64,000 bases of DNA from an uncultured Clostridium sp. GTDB taxonomy: Bacteria; Bacillota; Clostridia; TANB77; CAG-508. Both the position numbers and the translations under genes were made by a program. Of this stretch, positions 51,104 to 59,711 are shown piece after piece; position 1 is the stretch's first letter, and the number at the start of each line of letters is the position of its first letter. The DNA lies in contig URWN01000001.1 in NCBI GenBank assembly GCA_900551615.1, positions 62,001-126,000 on the forward strand, in the 5' to 3' direction. The notes under the pieces are model-generated. The model was not told the DNA's origin, did no database searches, and saw only the letters and a list, made by a program, of their open reading frames with translations.

Positions 51104-52177
51104 ATGGAAAACATAAGAGATTTTGTGGAAACAATAAAAGGAATACAAACGACACAAATAATTGATATAGGAATTGCAATATTAATATACATATTATTTA
51201 GATGTTTAAGTAGAAGCTTAGCATACATGACAGTAAAAATATTTAAACCAAAAACTAGACATAAAAAATTAATAAGAAAGAATGCATTTTATACACCATT
51301 AAGAGTATTTTATGTAGTATTAGGAATATATGTAGCTTTTGTATTTTTAAGACAACCATTAAATACAGGAAAATGGTTAAATGATTGGATAGACCAACTA
51401 TTTAAAATATCAATTATAGTACTATCAGCAAATGGAATAGCAAACAGCCTAACAACAAACAACAGCCTAGTAAATAGATTAAAAGATAAAATGAATCCAG
51501 AAGTAGAAGATTCAATGCTAAAATTTATATTAAAATCAATTAGAGCATTAGTATACATAGTAGCAGGATTTATGATAATAACAGATTTAGGATTTAACCT
51601 AAATGGATTAGTAGCAGGTTTAGGAGTAGGAAGTGTTGTAATAACACTTGCAGCACAAGACACAGCAAAAAATTTATTTGGTGGTTTAGTGATATTCTTA
51701 GACAAACCATTTGTAGTTGGAGACTGGATAGAAGTAGAAAACTACGAAGGGACAGTAGAAGATATTACATTTAGAAGTACAAGAGTTAGAACATTTGAAA
51801 ATTCAGTAGTAAATATACCAAATGCTGTAATTGCAAATGATTCAATAATAAACTGGAGTAGAATGGAAAAAAGAAGAAACAAAGTAAATCTATGCCTAGA
51901 TTTAGATACTCCACTAGAAAAAGTACAAATTGTTCAGAAAAGAATAAAAGAGCTATTAGTACAACATGATGACGTAATAGATGAAACAATTATAGTAAGA
52001 TTTGACAATATAACAGATAATGGAATAAATTTAATGGTTTGTAGTTATACAAACTCTATAGATTATGCAAGTTTCTTAGAAGAAAAAGAAAAAATAAACT
52101 TTAAAATTATGCAAATTTTAAGAGAAGAAAATGTAGAATTAGCATATGATACAAAAACAGTATTTGTAAAAAATTAA
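51104..52177 (+). CDS. MscS-family mechanosensitive channel
   Basis: A 357-residue protein with three transmembrane segments (about 17-37, 65-85 and 105-165 including a re-entrant pore region GFMIITDLGFNLNGLVAGLGVGSVVITLAAQDTAKN, shown by position). The pore-lining helix continues into LFGGLVIFLDKPFVVGDWIE, the MscS signature, and the cytoplasmic beta and alpha/beta domains follow. It releases solutes on hypo-osmotic shock. AGAAAGG is the Shine-Dalgarno for this ATG; it pairs with CTTTCT 5 bases earlier. An in-frame ATG four codons upstream is too close to that site. Confidence 0.94.
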   Translation: MENIRDFVETIKGIQTTQIIDIGIAILIYILFRCLSRSLAYMTVKIFKPKTRHKKLIRKNAFYTPLRVFYVVLGIYVAFVFLRQPLNTGKWLNDWIDQLFKISIIVLSANGIANSLTTNNSLVNRLKDKMNPEVEDSMLKFILKSIRALVYIVAGFMIITDLGFNLNGLVAGLGVGSVVITLAAQDTAKNLFGGLVIFLDKPFVVGDWIEVENYEGTVEDITFRSTRVRTFENSVVNIPNAVIANDSIINWSRMEKRRNKVNLCLDLDTPLEKVQIVQKRIKELLVQHDDVIDETIIVRFDNITDNGINLMVCSYTNSIDYASFLEEKEKINFKIMQILREENVELAYDTKTVFVKN

Positions 52178-52203
52178 AAAAGGTCCCTACAGGGATCTTT
52201 TTT
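52175..52203. terminator. Bidirectional terminator
   Basis: AAAAAAGGTCCCT and AGGGATCTTTTTT form the stem between the MscS gene and the converging small membrane gene. Confidence 0.85.
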
Positions 52204-52210
52204 AGGCTCT

Positions 52211-52429
52211 TTAATTTATAAACCAGACCTTTATAATAGGAACTGCCATAAATATTGCAATGATAGCAAATAGTACACACAGCCCTACATGAAAAATCAT
52301 AAATATATCAGGGTTGAGTTTTTTAGATTCTAGTAACCGCTTAACCCATTTTACAGGATTATTCCAAAAATGAATAGTTACAGGAATCATTAGAATTGCT
52401 ATTATTGTAAAGATAAATTGCAATATCAT
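52211..52429 (-). CDS. Small two-helix membrane protein
   Basis: A 72-residue protein: hydrophobic MILQFIFTIIAILMIPVTIH, a polar loop with WVKRLLESKKLNPD, then FHVGLCVLFAIIAIFMAVPI. AAAGGAGG lies 6 bases before the ATG, a very strong site, so it is real despite its size. I do not recognise it. It contains one in-frame CGG codon, rare here. A longer start nine codons upstream would overlap the Shine-Dalgarno. Confidence 0.7.
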   Translation of the reverse strand: MILQFIFTIIAILMIPVTIHFWNNPVKWVKRLLESKKLNPDIFMIFHVGLCVLFAIIAIFMAVPIIKVWFIN

Positions 52430-52666
52430 ATAGAACCTCCTTTCAGCAAAACACATAGTTGCACTAAAATATTATATTACAAAAAAGGTTCAAAATCAAC
52501 CTATTGCAAAATAAAAATCAATGTAGTAAAATAAAAAGCAAGTAATAGACACAAACAGGACACAAAAAACAAGTATAATAAATAAGAAAAAATACATTAA
52601 TATAAAAAATTTATGCATAAAAATCAAAACACTTTCAACAAAAATAAAAAAGAAAGGATGAAAAAC

Positions 52667-53341
52667 ATGGACAAATGTATATTAATTGTAGATGACGAAT
52701 CAAGAATGAGAAAATTAATAAAAGACTTCTTAACAGCCAAAGGATACTGTATATTAGAAGCAGAAGATGGAGAAAAAGCATTACAAGTATTTGAACAAAA
52801 CTCAGAGAAAATAGATCTAATATTATTAGATGTAATGATGCCAAAACTAGACGGATGGTCTGTATTAAGGCAAATAAGGCAAACATCACAAATACCAATA
52901 ATAATGCTAACAGCCAGAGGAGAAGAACAAGATGAATTATTTGGATTTGAACTAGGAGTAGACGAATATATATCAAAACCATTTAGTCCAAAGATACTTG
53001 TAGCAAGAGTAGAAGCAATACTAAAAAGAACACAAGGAGAACAAAAAGAAGTAAAAGACTATGGAGGAATAGAAATAGACAAAGAAGGAAGAACAGTAAC
53101 TGTTGACGGAAAAGTATTAGAACTAAGTCTAAGAGAATATGAACTATTAGTATATCTAGTAGAAAACGAAAACATAGCATTATCAAGGGACAAAATACTA
53201 AACAATGTATGGAATTATGATTATTATGGAGACTCAAGAACAATAGACAGCCATATAAAAAAAATTAGACATAAATTGGGAAAAAGAGGAAAATATATAA
53301 AAACAATGAGAGGTGTGGGATATAAATTTGAAATTAAATAA
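52667..53341 (+). CDS. OmpR-family response regulator
   Basis: A 224-residue regulator with receiver domain (VDDESRMRKLI; phospho-acceptor Asp in LILLDVMMPKLDGWS; TARGEEQDEL; Lys in ISKPFSPK) and winged-helix output (LSLREYELLVYLVENENIALSRDKIL ... IDSHIKKIRHKLG ... MRGVGYKFE). It pairs with the histidine kinase whose start overlaps its end by 14 bases. I place the start at the ATG 7-12 bases after AAAGGA; the ORF extends further upstream without a ribosome-binding site. The stimulus is unknown. Confidence 0.96.
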   Translation: MDKCILIVDDESRMRKLIKDFLTAKGYCILEAEDGEKALQVFEQNSEKIDLILLDVMMPKLDGWSVLRQIRQTSQIPIIMLTARGEEQDELFGFELGVDEYISKPFSPKILVARVEAILKRTQGEQKEVKDYGGIEIDKEGRTVTVDGKVLELSLREYELLVYLVENENIALSRDKILNNVWNYDYYGDSRTIDSHIKKIRHKLGKRGKYIKTMRGVGYKFEIK

Positions 53342-54836
53342 AATAAAAAACGTACTTTCATCAGTAAAAGTAAAATTATTTTTAACACTAAGCACAACAG
53401 TCTTATTAATAATACTATTCTTAATAATAGTAAATAACTTTGCCCTAGAAAAATTTTATTTATATAAAAAACAAAACACATTAAAATCAGTATATGAATC
53501 GTTAAACGACTATTATAAAACACCAGGACAAGACAATGACTTACAAACAGAACTTGAAAAACTATCAATAAAAAACAATTTTGACATTTTAATAAAAGAT
53601 AATAATGGAATCAATTTATATACAACAAACAAAAACTTTTCAACAGTAATAGGAAGTATAAATGACATATTAGACAAAGTGCAAGGCGGAAAAGAATTAG
53701 AATCAAACGATAATTTTACAATAAAGAAACAAAGAGACTCTAAAAATGGACTATCATATATGATGTTATCAGGAAAACTAGAAAATGGATATTTTTTATA
53801 CATACGTATACCATTAAATTCAATACAAGACAGTGTTAGTATATCAAACAATTTCTTATTGATGATGGCAGGATTTACAATATTAATTGCCTCAATAATG
53901 GTAACAATAGTCTCTAAAAAATTTACAGAACCAATACTAGAACTAAACAACATAGCGAAAAAAATGTCAAACTTAGATTTCAGCCAAAAATATAAAGTAA
54001 CAAATGCAAGAGACGAAATAAACGACTTAGGAAGAAGCATAAATACTATGTCAGACAAACTAGAAAGAACAATAAAGCAATTAAGAAACAGTAACATAGA
54101 ACTAGAAAGAGACATAGAAGAAAAATCAAAAATAGACGAAATGAGAAAAACATTTATATCAGATGTATCTCATGAGCTAAAAACACCAATAGCTCTTATT
54201 CAAGGATATAGTGAAGGCTTACTAGAAAATGTAAACAATGATGAAGAAAGTAGAAAATTCTATGCAGAAGTTATACTAGATGAAACAAATAAAATGGATA
54301 AGCTAGTAAAGCAACTACTAGAACTAATGAAACTAGAATATGGAAAAAGAGAATTTAACAATAAAGAATTTAACATTGTAGAACTTGAAAAAGAAGTGAT
54401 AAGAAAAACAAATGTGATGATAGAAGAAAAACAAGCAGAAATAAAATTTGATGAAAATGAAGATATAAGAGTATTTGCAGATGATTTCTATATCGAACAA
54501 GTTTTAACAAATTATTTAACAAATGCAATAAAAAATGTAAAAGAAATGTATGGAGAAAAATACATTAAAATATCAAATGAAATAAACAAAGAAGAACAAA
54601 AAGTTTGCATTAAGGTATTCAACACGGGAAAACAAATTTCAGAAGAAAACTTAAACAGGATTTGGAATAGATTTTATAAGGCAGATGAATCAAGACATAG
54701 AGAAGATGGAGGAACAGGAATAGGACTTGCATTTGTAAAAGCAATAATGAGTAACTATGATAATAAATACGGAGTAAAAAATTTAGAAAATGGAGTAGAA
54801 TTTTATTTTGAATTAGATATGAGACAAAAGGGATAA
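53328..54836 (+). CDS. Sensor histidine kinase
   Basis: A 502-residue membrane kinase: transmembrane helices at about 14-38 and 174-198 flank an extracellular sensing domain of roughly 135 residues. HAMP (LNNIAKKMSNLDFSQKY), HisKA with the phospho-acceptor in SDVSHELKTPIALIQGYSEG (His about 283), and HATPase (N box NYLTNAIKNV, G boxes NTGKQI and DGGTGIGLAFVK) follow. I choose TTG with GGTGTGGG 8 bases upstream; a GTG five codons earlier is possible. It overlaps and should be translationally coupled to its regulator gene. Confidence 0.95.
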   Translation: MKLNKIKNVLSSVKVKLFLTLSTTVLLIILFLIIVNNFALEKFYLYKKQNTLKSVYESLNDYYKTPGQDNDLQTELEKLSIKNNFDILIKDNNGINLYTTNKNFSTVIGSINDILDKVQGGKELESNDNFTIKKQRDSKNGLSYMMLSGKLENGYFLYIRIPLNSIQDSVSISNNFLLMMAGFTILIASIMVTIVSKKFTEPILELNNIAKKMSNLDFSQKYKVTNARDEINDLGRSINTMSDKLERTIKQLRNSNIELERDIEEKSKIDEMRKTFISDVSHELKTPIALIQGYSEGLLENVNNDEESRKFYAEVILDETNKMDKLVKQLLELMKLEYGKREFNNKEFNIVELEKEVIRKTNVMIEEKQAEIKFDENEDIRVFADDFYIEQVLTNYLTNAIKNVKEMYGEKYIKISNEINKEEQKVCIKVFNTGKQISEENLNRIWNRFYKADESRHREDGGTGIGLAFVKAIMSNYDNKYGVKNLENGVEFYFELDMRQKG

Positions 54837-54858
54837 TCCTAATTTGTCTCATATTTTC
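54817..54858 (+). terminator. Terminator of the TGAGACAA family, second copy
   Basis: ATATGAGACAAA and TTTGTCTCATAT form a perfect 12-pair stem that contains the kinase stop region, followed by TTTTCTT. Loop AGGGATAATCCTAA resembles the element after the glucan synthase gene. TGTCGAA at 54870-54876 follows. Confidence 0.85.
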
Positions 54859-55028
54859 TTGTCAAAAAGTGTCGAAAATTGCGATGAAAAGTTCTTTACA
54901 AAATAAGAAAAATGTAGTATTATAAATACAGTTTTAATCAAACTACACGAGAGTGTTTTTATCTAAAAAATTTTTTCGAAAAAATTAATCCAAAAACAAA
55001 AATCAAAAAGGTGGGTGAAAAATATGAA

Positions 55029-55217
55029 ATGTTAAAATACACCACAAGATACGTTAATATTGTAAGTTTATTAATCACTATAATAATATTTATTTCTATT
55101 AATTTAATTACCCCTTTATTTAATAAAATAAATAAATACCCTATCTCAAATTTATTTAAAAAAAATTATATATTAGTAGAACTAAAATCAAATAGCAATA
55201 TTAATCAAGATACATAA
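55029..55217 (+). CDS. Small membrane protein, uncertain
   Basis: A 62-residue reading frame with one long hydrophobic helix (IVSLLITIIIFISINLITPL) and a polar, Asn/Lys-rich tail. AAAGGTGGG lies about 10 bases upstream; GTG at 55011 is an alternative start without one. I do not recognise it, and AT-rich sequence can produce such frames by chance, so confidence is modest. A terminator follows 100 bases later. Confidence 0.4.
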   Translation: MLKYTTRYVNIVSLLITIIIFISINLITPLFNKINKYPISNLFKKNYILVELKSNSNINQDT

Positions 55218-55323
55218 AGATAAAACAGTATATTTGGAGGCACAAGAAAAAATAATGATAGAATATAAGCTTGCGGCAATAATGAAAAATATATTGTAAA
55301 ATATAATAAATAAGTGCGAACAC

Positions 55324-55357
55324 AAACTACCCATTCCAAAATTTTATGGGTAGTTTT
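55324..55357 (+). terminator. Terminator upstream of hairpin element B
   Basis: AAACTACCCAT and ATGGGTAGTTT pair with loop TCCAAAATTTT, followed by TTTAA. Confidence 0.8.
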
Positions 55358-55378
55358 TAATTGATAATAGTTTCAATG

Positions 55379-55563
55379 TTTATAATTGCTACATGATGAT
55401 ATTTGTATTTGACTGAATGTGATTGAAACAATATTAAAATTTATTAAATATTTTTTGGACAAGAGTTCACTTTAGTGGAAGGGAGTCCAAAAAGTATTCT
55501 AGAAATTATTATATTGTGTATTGAACCAAAGTCAAGTACAAATATCATCATGTAGCAATTACA
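55379..55563. repeat. Long-hairpin element, full copy B
   Basis: Outer arms AATTGCTACATGATGATATT and AATATCATCATGTAGCAATT are perfectly complementary and continue through TTGTATTTGAC/GTCAAGTACAA with one wobble. The 112-base core (55416-55527) aligns without gaps to copy A. Inside it, TTTTTGGAC pairs with GTCCAAAAA. The arms differ in sequence from copy A while staying paired. Confidence 0.85.
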
Positions 55564-55614
55564 AACATGAAAACATTGTATATTAACATTTTTATTACAA
55601 TTATGAAAATATTA

Positions 55615-55643
55615 TTGAAAAAAACAAACAAAACAATTATAAT
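55615..55643 (+). promoter_or_regulatory. Promoter of the WG-repeat gene
   Basis: TTGAAA and TATAAT with a 17-base spacer, 32 bases before the start codon. Confidence 0.65.
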
Positions 55644-55674
55644 AAAATAGACGAAAGAGAAAGGAAGAAAAAAT

Positions 55675-57396
55675 ATGAAAAAAAGAAATATAATTATAAT
55701 ATTAGCAGTAATTGCAGTAATAGCAATATCAGCATGTATCATAGTAAACAAAATTCAAAAAGAAAACAAAAAATATGAAATAGCACAAATAAACGAATAC
55801 AAATATTTTGTAGTAAAAGAAAACGAAAAATATGGTGTAATAAATACAAATGGAGACATAATAATAGAGGCAAAATATGATGACATAAAAATTCCCAACC
55901 CAGAAAAGGCAGTATTCATATGTTATGAAAATAAAAAAACAAAAGTCTTAAATGAAAAAGGAGAAGAAATATTTACACAATATGAAGACATACAACCATT
56001 AAGACTAAAAAATGTAATAAGTGACTTAATGTATGAAAAAACAACACTAAAATATAGCAAAAATGGAAAATACGGAATTATAGATATAGAAGGAAAAAAG
56101 ATAACAAATCCAATATATGAAGATATAGATACACTTCAATTTAAAGAAGGGGAACTACTAGTAAAAAAAGACGGAAAATATGGAGTAATCAACATAAAAG
56201 GAACAACAATAGTAAAAACGCAATATGATGGAATAGAAAGTGACAGATATTACGAAGAAGAAACAGGATACAAAAAATCAGGATACATAGTAAGCAAAAC
56301 AACAGATGAAGGATATAGATATGGATATGTAAACATTGAAGGAAAGCAAATAATTGAAAACAAATACAATGATTTATATAGAGTAACAGACATAAATAGC
56401 AAAAATGTTTATATAATATGTGCAGAAAATGGACAATATGGCTTAATGAAAGACGGAAAGCAAATTATAAACAACGAATATCAATCATTAGTTTATAACG
56501 AAAGTAATGATACAATAACAGCATTAAAAGGAAAAAAATATGGAGTATTTTCAATTGATGGAAAACAAATAGTTCCATTTGAATATAAACAAATAGACAC
56601 AACAGGAGAATATATATATGCAACATCAAACGATGAAAACGTAAAAATATTTGACACAGATGGAAAAGAAGCAAACATAGACTCTAATCTAGCAATACTA
56701 GATGTAGAAAATACAGATTATAAAATTTATATTAACACAGCAGATGGAAAAACAATTTACACAATATATAAAAATGGAAAAGCAATTACAAAAAATGAAT
56801 ACGTATATATAGAATACTTAAACAACAACTATTTCATAGCATGTAATTCAGAAGGAAAACTAGGGGTTATAGATGAAAATGAAAATACAAAAATAGCATT
56901 TAATTATAACTCAATACAAAAAATAGAAGGAACAGACCTAGTGCAAACAACACAAAATGATACAAATACAATAGAAATATATTCAAAAGACTTATCTAAA
57001 ATTACAGAATTAAAAAATGGAAATATTGAAAAACATACAGATTATATAAAATTATATAATAATGATGAAATCAAATATGTATCAAAAGATGGAAAAGAAA
57101 TTAAAAATATAGAATTATTTAAAGACAACAAAATATTTGCAAATAAATGGGGAGACAAATGGGGATTTGTTGACAAGAATGGTAACAAAATAGTTGACTA
57201 CAATTATGACAAAGTAACAGAAGTAAATAAATATGGTTTTGCAGGAATTGAGAAAGATGGACTTTGGGGAGTTGTAGACAGCAATGGAAAAATAATTGTA
57301 GAACCACAATATAAATTAAATGATATTGAACCAACATTTATTGGAGAATATTATCAAGTTACATATGGAAATGGAGAAATCTATTATACAAAATAA
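55675..57396 (+). CDS. WG-repeat protein with N-terminal membrane anchor
   Basis: A 573-residue protein: hydrophobic residues 5-22 (IIIILAVIAVIAISACIIV) form a signal-anchor, possibly with a lipobox-like SAC. The rest consists of WG-type repeats, seen as K-Y-G-V/I-I/V-N/D-x-x-G-x-x-I units (EKYGVINTNGDIII, GKYGIIDIEGKKI, GKYGVINIKGTTI, WGFVDKNGNKI, LWGVVDSNGKIIV). They should build a beta-propeller-like or solenoid domain outside the cell. Function of such proteins is unknown. AAAGGAAG precedes the ATG. It is flanked by hairpin elements B and C. Confidence 0.85.
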   Translation: MKKRNIIIILAVIAVIAISACIIVNKIQKENKKYEIAQINEYKYFVVKENEKYGVINTNGDIIIEAKYDDIKIPNPEKAVFICYENKKTKVLNEKGEEIFTQYEDIQPLRLKNVISDLMYEKTTLKYSKNGKYGIIDIEGKKITNPIYEDIDTLQFKEGELLVKKDGKYGVINIKGTTIVKTQYDGIESDRYYEEETGYKKSGYIVSKTTDEGYRYGYVNIEGKQIIENKYNDLYRVTDINSKNVYIICAENGQYGLMKDGKQIINNEYQSLVYNESNDTITALKGKKYGVFSIDGKQIVPFEYKQIDTTGEYIYATSNDENVKIFDTDGKEANIDSNLAILDVENTDYKIYINTADGKTIYTIYKNGKAITKNEYVYIEYLNNNYFIACNSEGKLGVIDENENTKIAFNYNSIQKIEGTDLVQTTQNDTNTIEIYSKDLSKITELKNGNIEKHTDYIKLYNNDEIKYVSKDGKEIKNIELFKDNKIFANKWGDKWGFVDKNGNKIVDYNYDKVTEVNKYGFAGIEKDGLWGVVDSNGKIIVEPQYKLNDIEPTFIGEYYQVTYGNGEIYYTK

Positions 57397-57442
57397 AGTA
57401 GATATAATAATACTAAAAAAGTAGATTATTATATCTACTTTT
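57395..57442 (+). terminator. Terminator after the WG-repeat gene
   Basis: AAAGTAGATATAATAAT and ATTATTATATCTACTTT pair around ACTAAAAAAGTAG, beginning at the stop codon. Confidence 0.85.
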
Positions 57443-57445
57443 ATT

Positions 57446-57520
57446 ATATTTTAGAAATTGTTATATTGTGTATTGAACTGAAAGTAATTTTAAATATCAT
57501 TATATAGCAATACTAAAACA
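57446..57520 (+). repeat. Long-hairpin element, 3' fragment C
   Basis: TTAGAAATTGTTATATTGTG and TATTGAACTGAAAGTAATTT match the right part of copies A and B, then AAATATCATTATATAGCAAT matches the outer right arm of B. The left half and the core hairpin are missing, so it cannot fold like the others. Confidence 0.7.
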
Positions 57521-57620
57521 AAATATAATATATTGTAACCAAAAGAAGTTTAAAAGCATAGAAAATAGTAAATAATAAAAACAGAATATAAAAGATAAAA
57601 ACACAAAAAAGGAGGCCAAT

Positions 57621-58478
57621 ATGAAACTAGGATTAGCATTATCAGGAGGAGGAATAAGAGGAATAGCACATGCAGGAGTTCTAAAAGCATTAGAAGAAAA
57701 TAACATAAAAATAGATGCAATAGGTGGTACAAGTTCAGGAAGCATAATAGCAACACTATATGCTATGGGATATTCACCATATTATATTTATATATTATTC
57801 AAAAAATATGCAAAAGACCTAGTAAACCAAAATTCTATATCAAAAGTAACAAGCATAGGAAATTTTATGGCAAACAAAAAAGGAAACTTTCAAGGATTTT
57901 ATACAGGTGAAGAAATAGAAAGTGGATTCAATAATATAGCATTAAGAAAAGGAGTAAAAAAAATATCAGACATCAAAATGCCAATAGTTATTCCAACAGT
58001 AGACGTACAAGATTCTAAAAAATACATTATAACAAATAAAATACCAGAAAAATCAAGCCCAAATACAGAATATATAAACAATATAGACATAGGAAAAGCG
58101 ATAAGAGCAAGTAGTAGTTTTCCAGTAGTATTCAGTCCATGTGAATATAATAAACATAGGTTTTTAGATGGTGGAATACTTGATAATTTTCCAACAACAG
58201 AAGTGAAAAAACAAGGAGTAGATAAAACAATAACAGTTAATTTTAAAGCTGATGATATAGACGAAAATAGCAATATAATGGACATTGTAATGAGAACAAT
58301 AGATATTATGGGAAATAAAATATCAGAAGAAAATATTAGTAATAGTGATATGGTTTTGACTATTAAAACTGATAAAACCGGATTACTAGAAACCGAAAAG
58401 CTAGATGAATGCTATAAATATGGTTACAGACAAACAATAGAACAAATAGATAAAATAAAAGAGATAATCAAAGGTTAA
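57621..58478 (+). CDS. Patatin-like phospholipase (RssA/YchK type)
   Basis: A 285-residue patatin-fold protein with all motifs intact: LALSGGGIRGIAHAGVLKAL (oxyanion loop), IGGTSSGSIIA (nucleophile Ser about 39), AIRASSSFPVVF and DGGILDNFP (dyad Asp). No signal peptide. It probably hydrolyses membrane lipids or acyl esters in the cytosol; the physiological role of such proteins is unclear. Unlike the patatin encoded at 47.1 kb, it has native codon use and the conserved glycine. AAGGAGG precedes the ATG. Confidence 0.93.
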   Translation: MKLGLALSGGGIRGIAHAGVLKALEENNIKIDAIGGTSSGSIIATLYAMGYSPYYIYILFKKYAKDLVNQNSISKVTSIGNFMANKKGNFQGFYTGEEIESGFNNIALRKGVKKISDIKMPIVIPTVDVQDSKKYIITNKIPEKSSPNTEYINNIDIGKAIRASSSFPVVFSPCEYNKHRFLDGGILDNFPTTEVKKQGVDKTITVNFKADDIDENSNIMDIVMRTIDIMGNKISEENISNSDMVLTIKTDKTGLLETEKLDECYKYGYRQTIEQIDKIKEIIKG

Positions 58479-58553
58479 TAAACACAAAAGTTTTATTCAA
58501 GAATATAATATAAAAAGATTATTGTTTTAATATAAAACAGAAAAGAGGATTTT

Positions 58554-59711
58554 ATGGAAGTTAGATATTTTGATAACAGTGCAACAACAAGAATAAAAGA
58601 AGAGGTCCTAACAGAAATGTTTCCATTTTTAAGCAGAGAATATGGGAATCCATCATCACTATATAGCATAGGAAGAAAATCCAAAAGAGCAATAGAAGAA
58701 GCAAGAAAAAGAGTAGCATCATTAATAAACTGTAATTCAGAAGAAATATATTTCACAAGCTGTGGATCTGAGAGTGACAATACTGCATTAAAAGGAATAG
58801 CATATGCAAACTCAAATAAGGGAAAGCACATCATAACATCAAAAATAGAACATCCAGCAATATTACATAGTTGCCAAAACTTAGAGAAAAAAGGCTTTGA
58901 AGTAACATATTTAGATGTAGATAAAGACGGATTTGTAAATTTACAAACATTAGAAAATTCTATAAGACAAGACACAATTTTGATAAGCGTAATGTTTGCA
59001 AATAACGAAATAGGAACAATAGAACCAATACAAGAAATAGCAAAAATAGCGCACAAAAATGGAATAATATTTCACACAGATGCAGTTCAGGCATGTGGAA
59101 ATATTCCAATAGATGTTCAAAAAATGGATATAGATATGTTATCACTATCAGGCCATAAAATATATGCACCAAAGGGAATAGGGGCACTATATGTAAAAAA
59201 AGGAATAGAATTTGAAAGATTTATGGATGGAGGACATCAAGAAAAAAACAAAAGATCTGGAACAGAAAATGTTGCAGAAATAGTTGCATTAGGTAAAGCC
59301 TGCCAAATTGCAGAAAAAAATATGGAACAATATCAAAATAAATTAAAGCTATTAAGAGATTATTGCCTAGAAAAAATGAAAAAAAGTTTTTCCAACATCC
59401 ATATAAATGGAACAATGGAAAAACGATTACCAGGAAATATTAATATAAGTTTTGAGGGTCAAGATGCAACAGAACTATTATATAAGCTAGATGAGATGGG
59501 CATTTGTGCATCAGGCGGTTCAGCTTGTTCATCAGGAGATAATAGCCCATCACATGTTCTAACAGCAATTGGTTTACCAAGTGAATTAGCAAAAGGTGCA
59601 ATCCGTTTTACATTTGGAGATTTTAACACAAAAGATGATGTAGATTATTTAATTGAAGCAATTGCACACTTAATACCATCAACAGCCGCAGACATAATAC
59701 CACCAGCGTAA
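58554..59711 (+). CDS. Cysteine desulfurase, NifS/IscS family
   Basis: A PLP enzyme of 385 residues that removes sulfur from cysteine for Fe-S clusters or tRNA thiolation. It shows YFDNSATTRIKEEVLTEM, GNPSSLYSIGRKSK, TSCGSESDNTAL, FANNEIGTIEPI, HTDAVQA, the PLP Lys in LSGHKIYAPKGIGALY (about 205) and the active Cys loop ASGGSACSSGDNSPSHVL. The short Cys loop motif is of the group I (NifS/IscS) type. No iscU or thiI lies next to it here. Its last 67 bases overlap the end of the converging FAD protein gene. AGAGGA precedes the ATG. Confidence 0.96.
   Translation: MEVRYFDNSATTRIKEEVLTEMFPFLSREYGNPSSLYSIGRKSKRAIEEARKRVASLINCNSEEIYFTSCGSESDNTALKGIAYANSNKGKHIITSKIEHPAILHSCQNLEKKGFEVTYLDVDKDGFVNLQTLENSIRQDTILISVMFANNEIGTIEPIQEIAKIAHKNGIIFHTDAVQACGNIPIDVQKMDIDMLSLSGHKIYAPKGIGALYVKKGIEFERFMDGGHQEKNKRSGTENVAEIVALGKACQIAEKNMEQYQNKLKLLRDYCLEKMKKSFSNIHINGTMEKRLPGNINISFEGQDATELLYKLDEMGICASGGSACSSGDNSPSHVLTAIGLPSELAKGAIRFTFGDFNTKDDVDYLIEAIAHLIPSTAADIIPPA

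Larger units (their letters stand above)
55218..55674. other. 457-bp intergenic region with terminator and hairpin element B
   Basis: It contains an unannotated stretch with a 14-codon frame (rejected), a terminator, the full long-hairpin element copy B and the promoter of the WG-repeat gene. Nothing else is evident. Confidence 0.6.

Noticed and set aside
55255..55299. 14-codon frame behind GGAGG
   Set aside because: The spacing from GGAGG is about 16 bases and the peptide has no hydrophobic or otherwise notable character; chance is likely in AT-rich DNA.
55379..57520. Hairpin elements B and C as ends of a composite transposon
   Set aside because: C lacks the left half, there is no transposase and no visible target duplication; kept only as a low-level observation.
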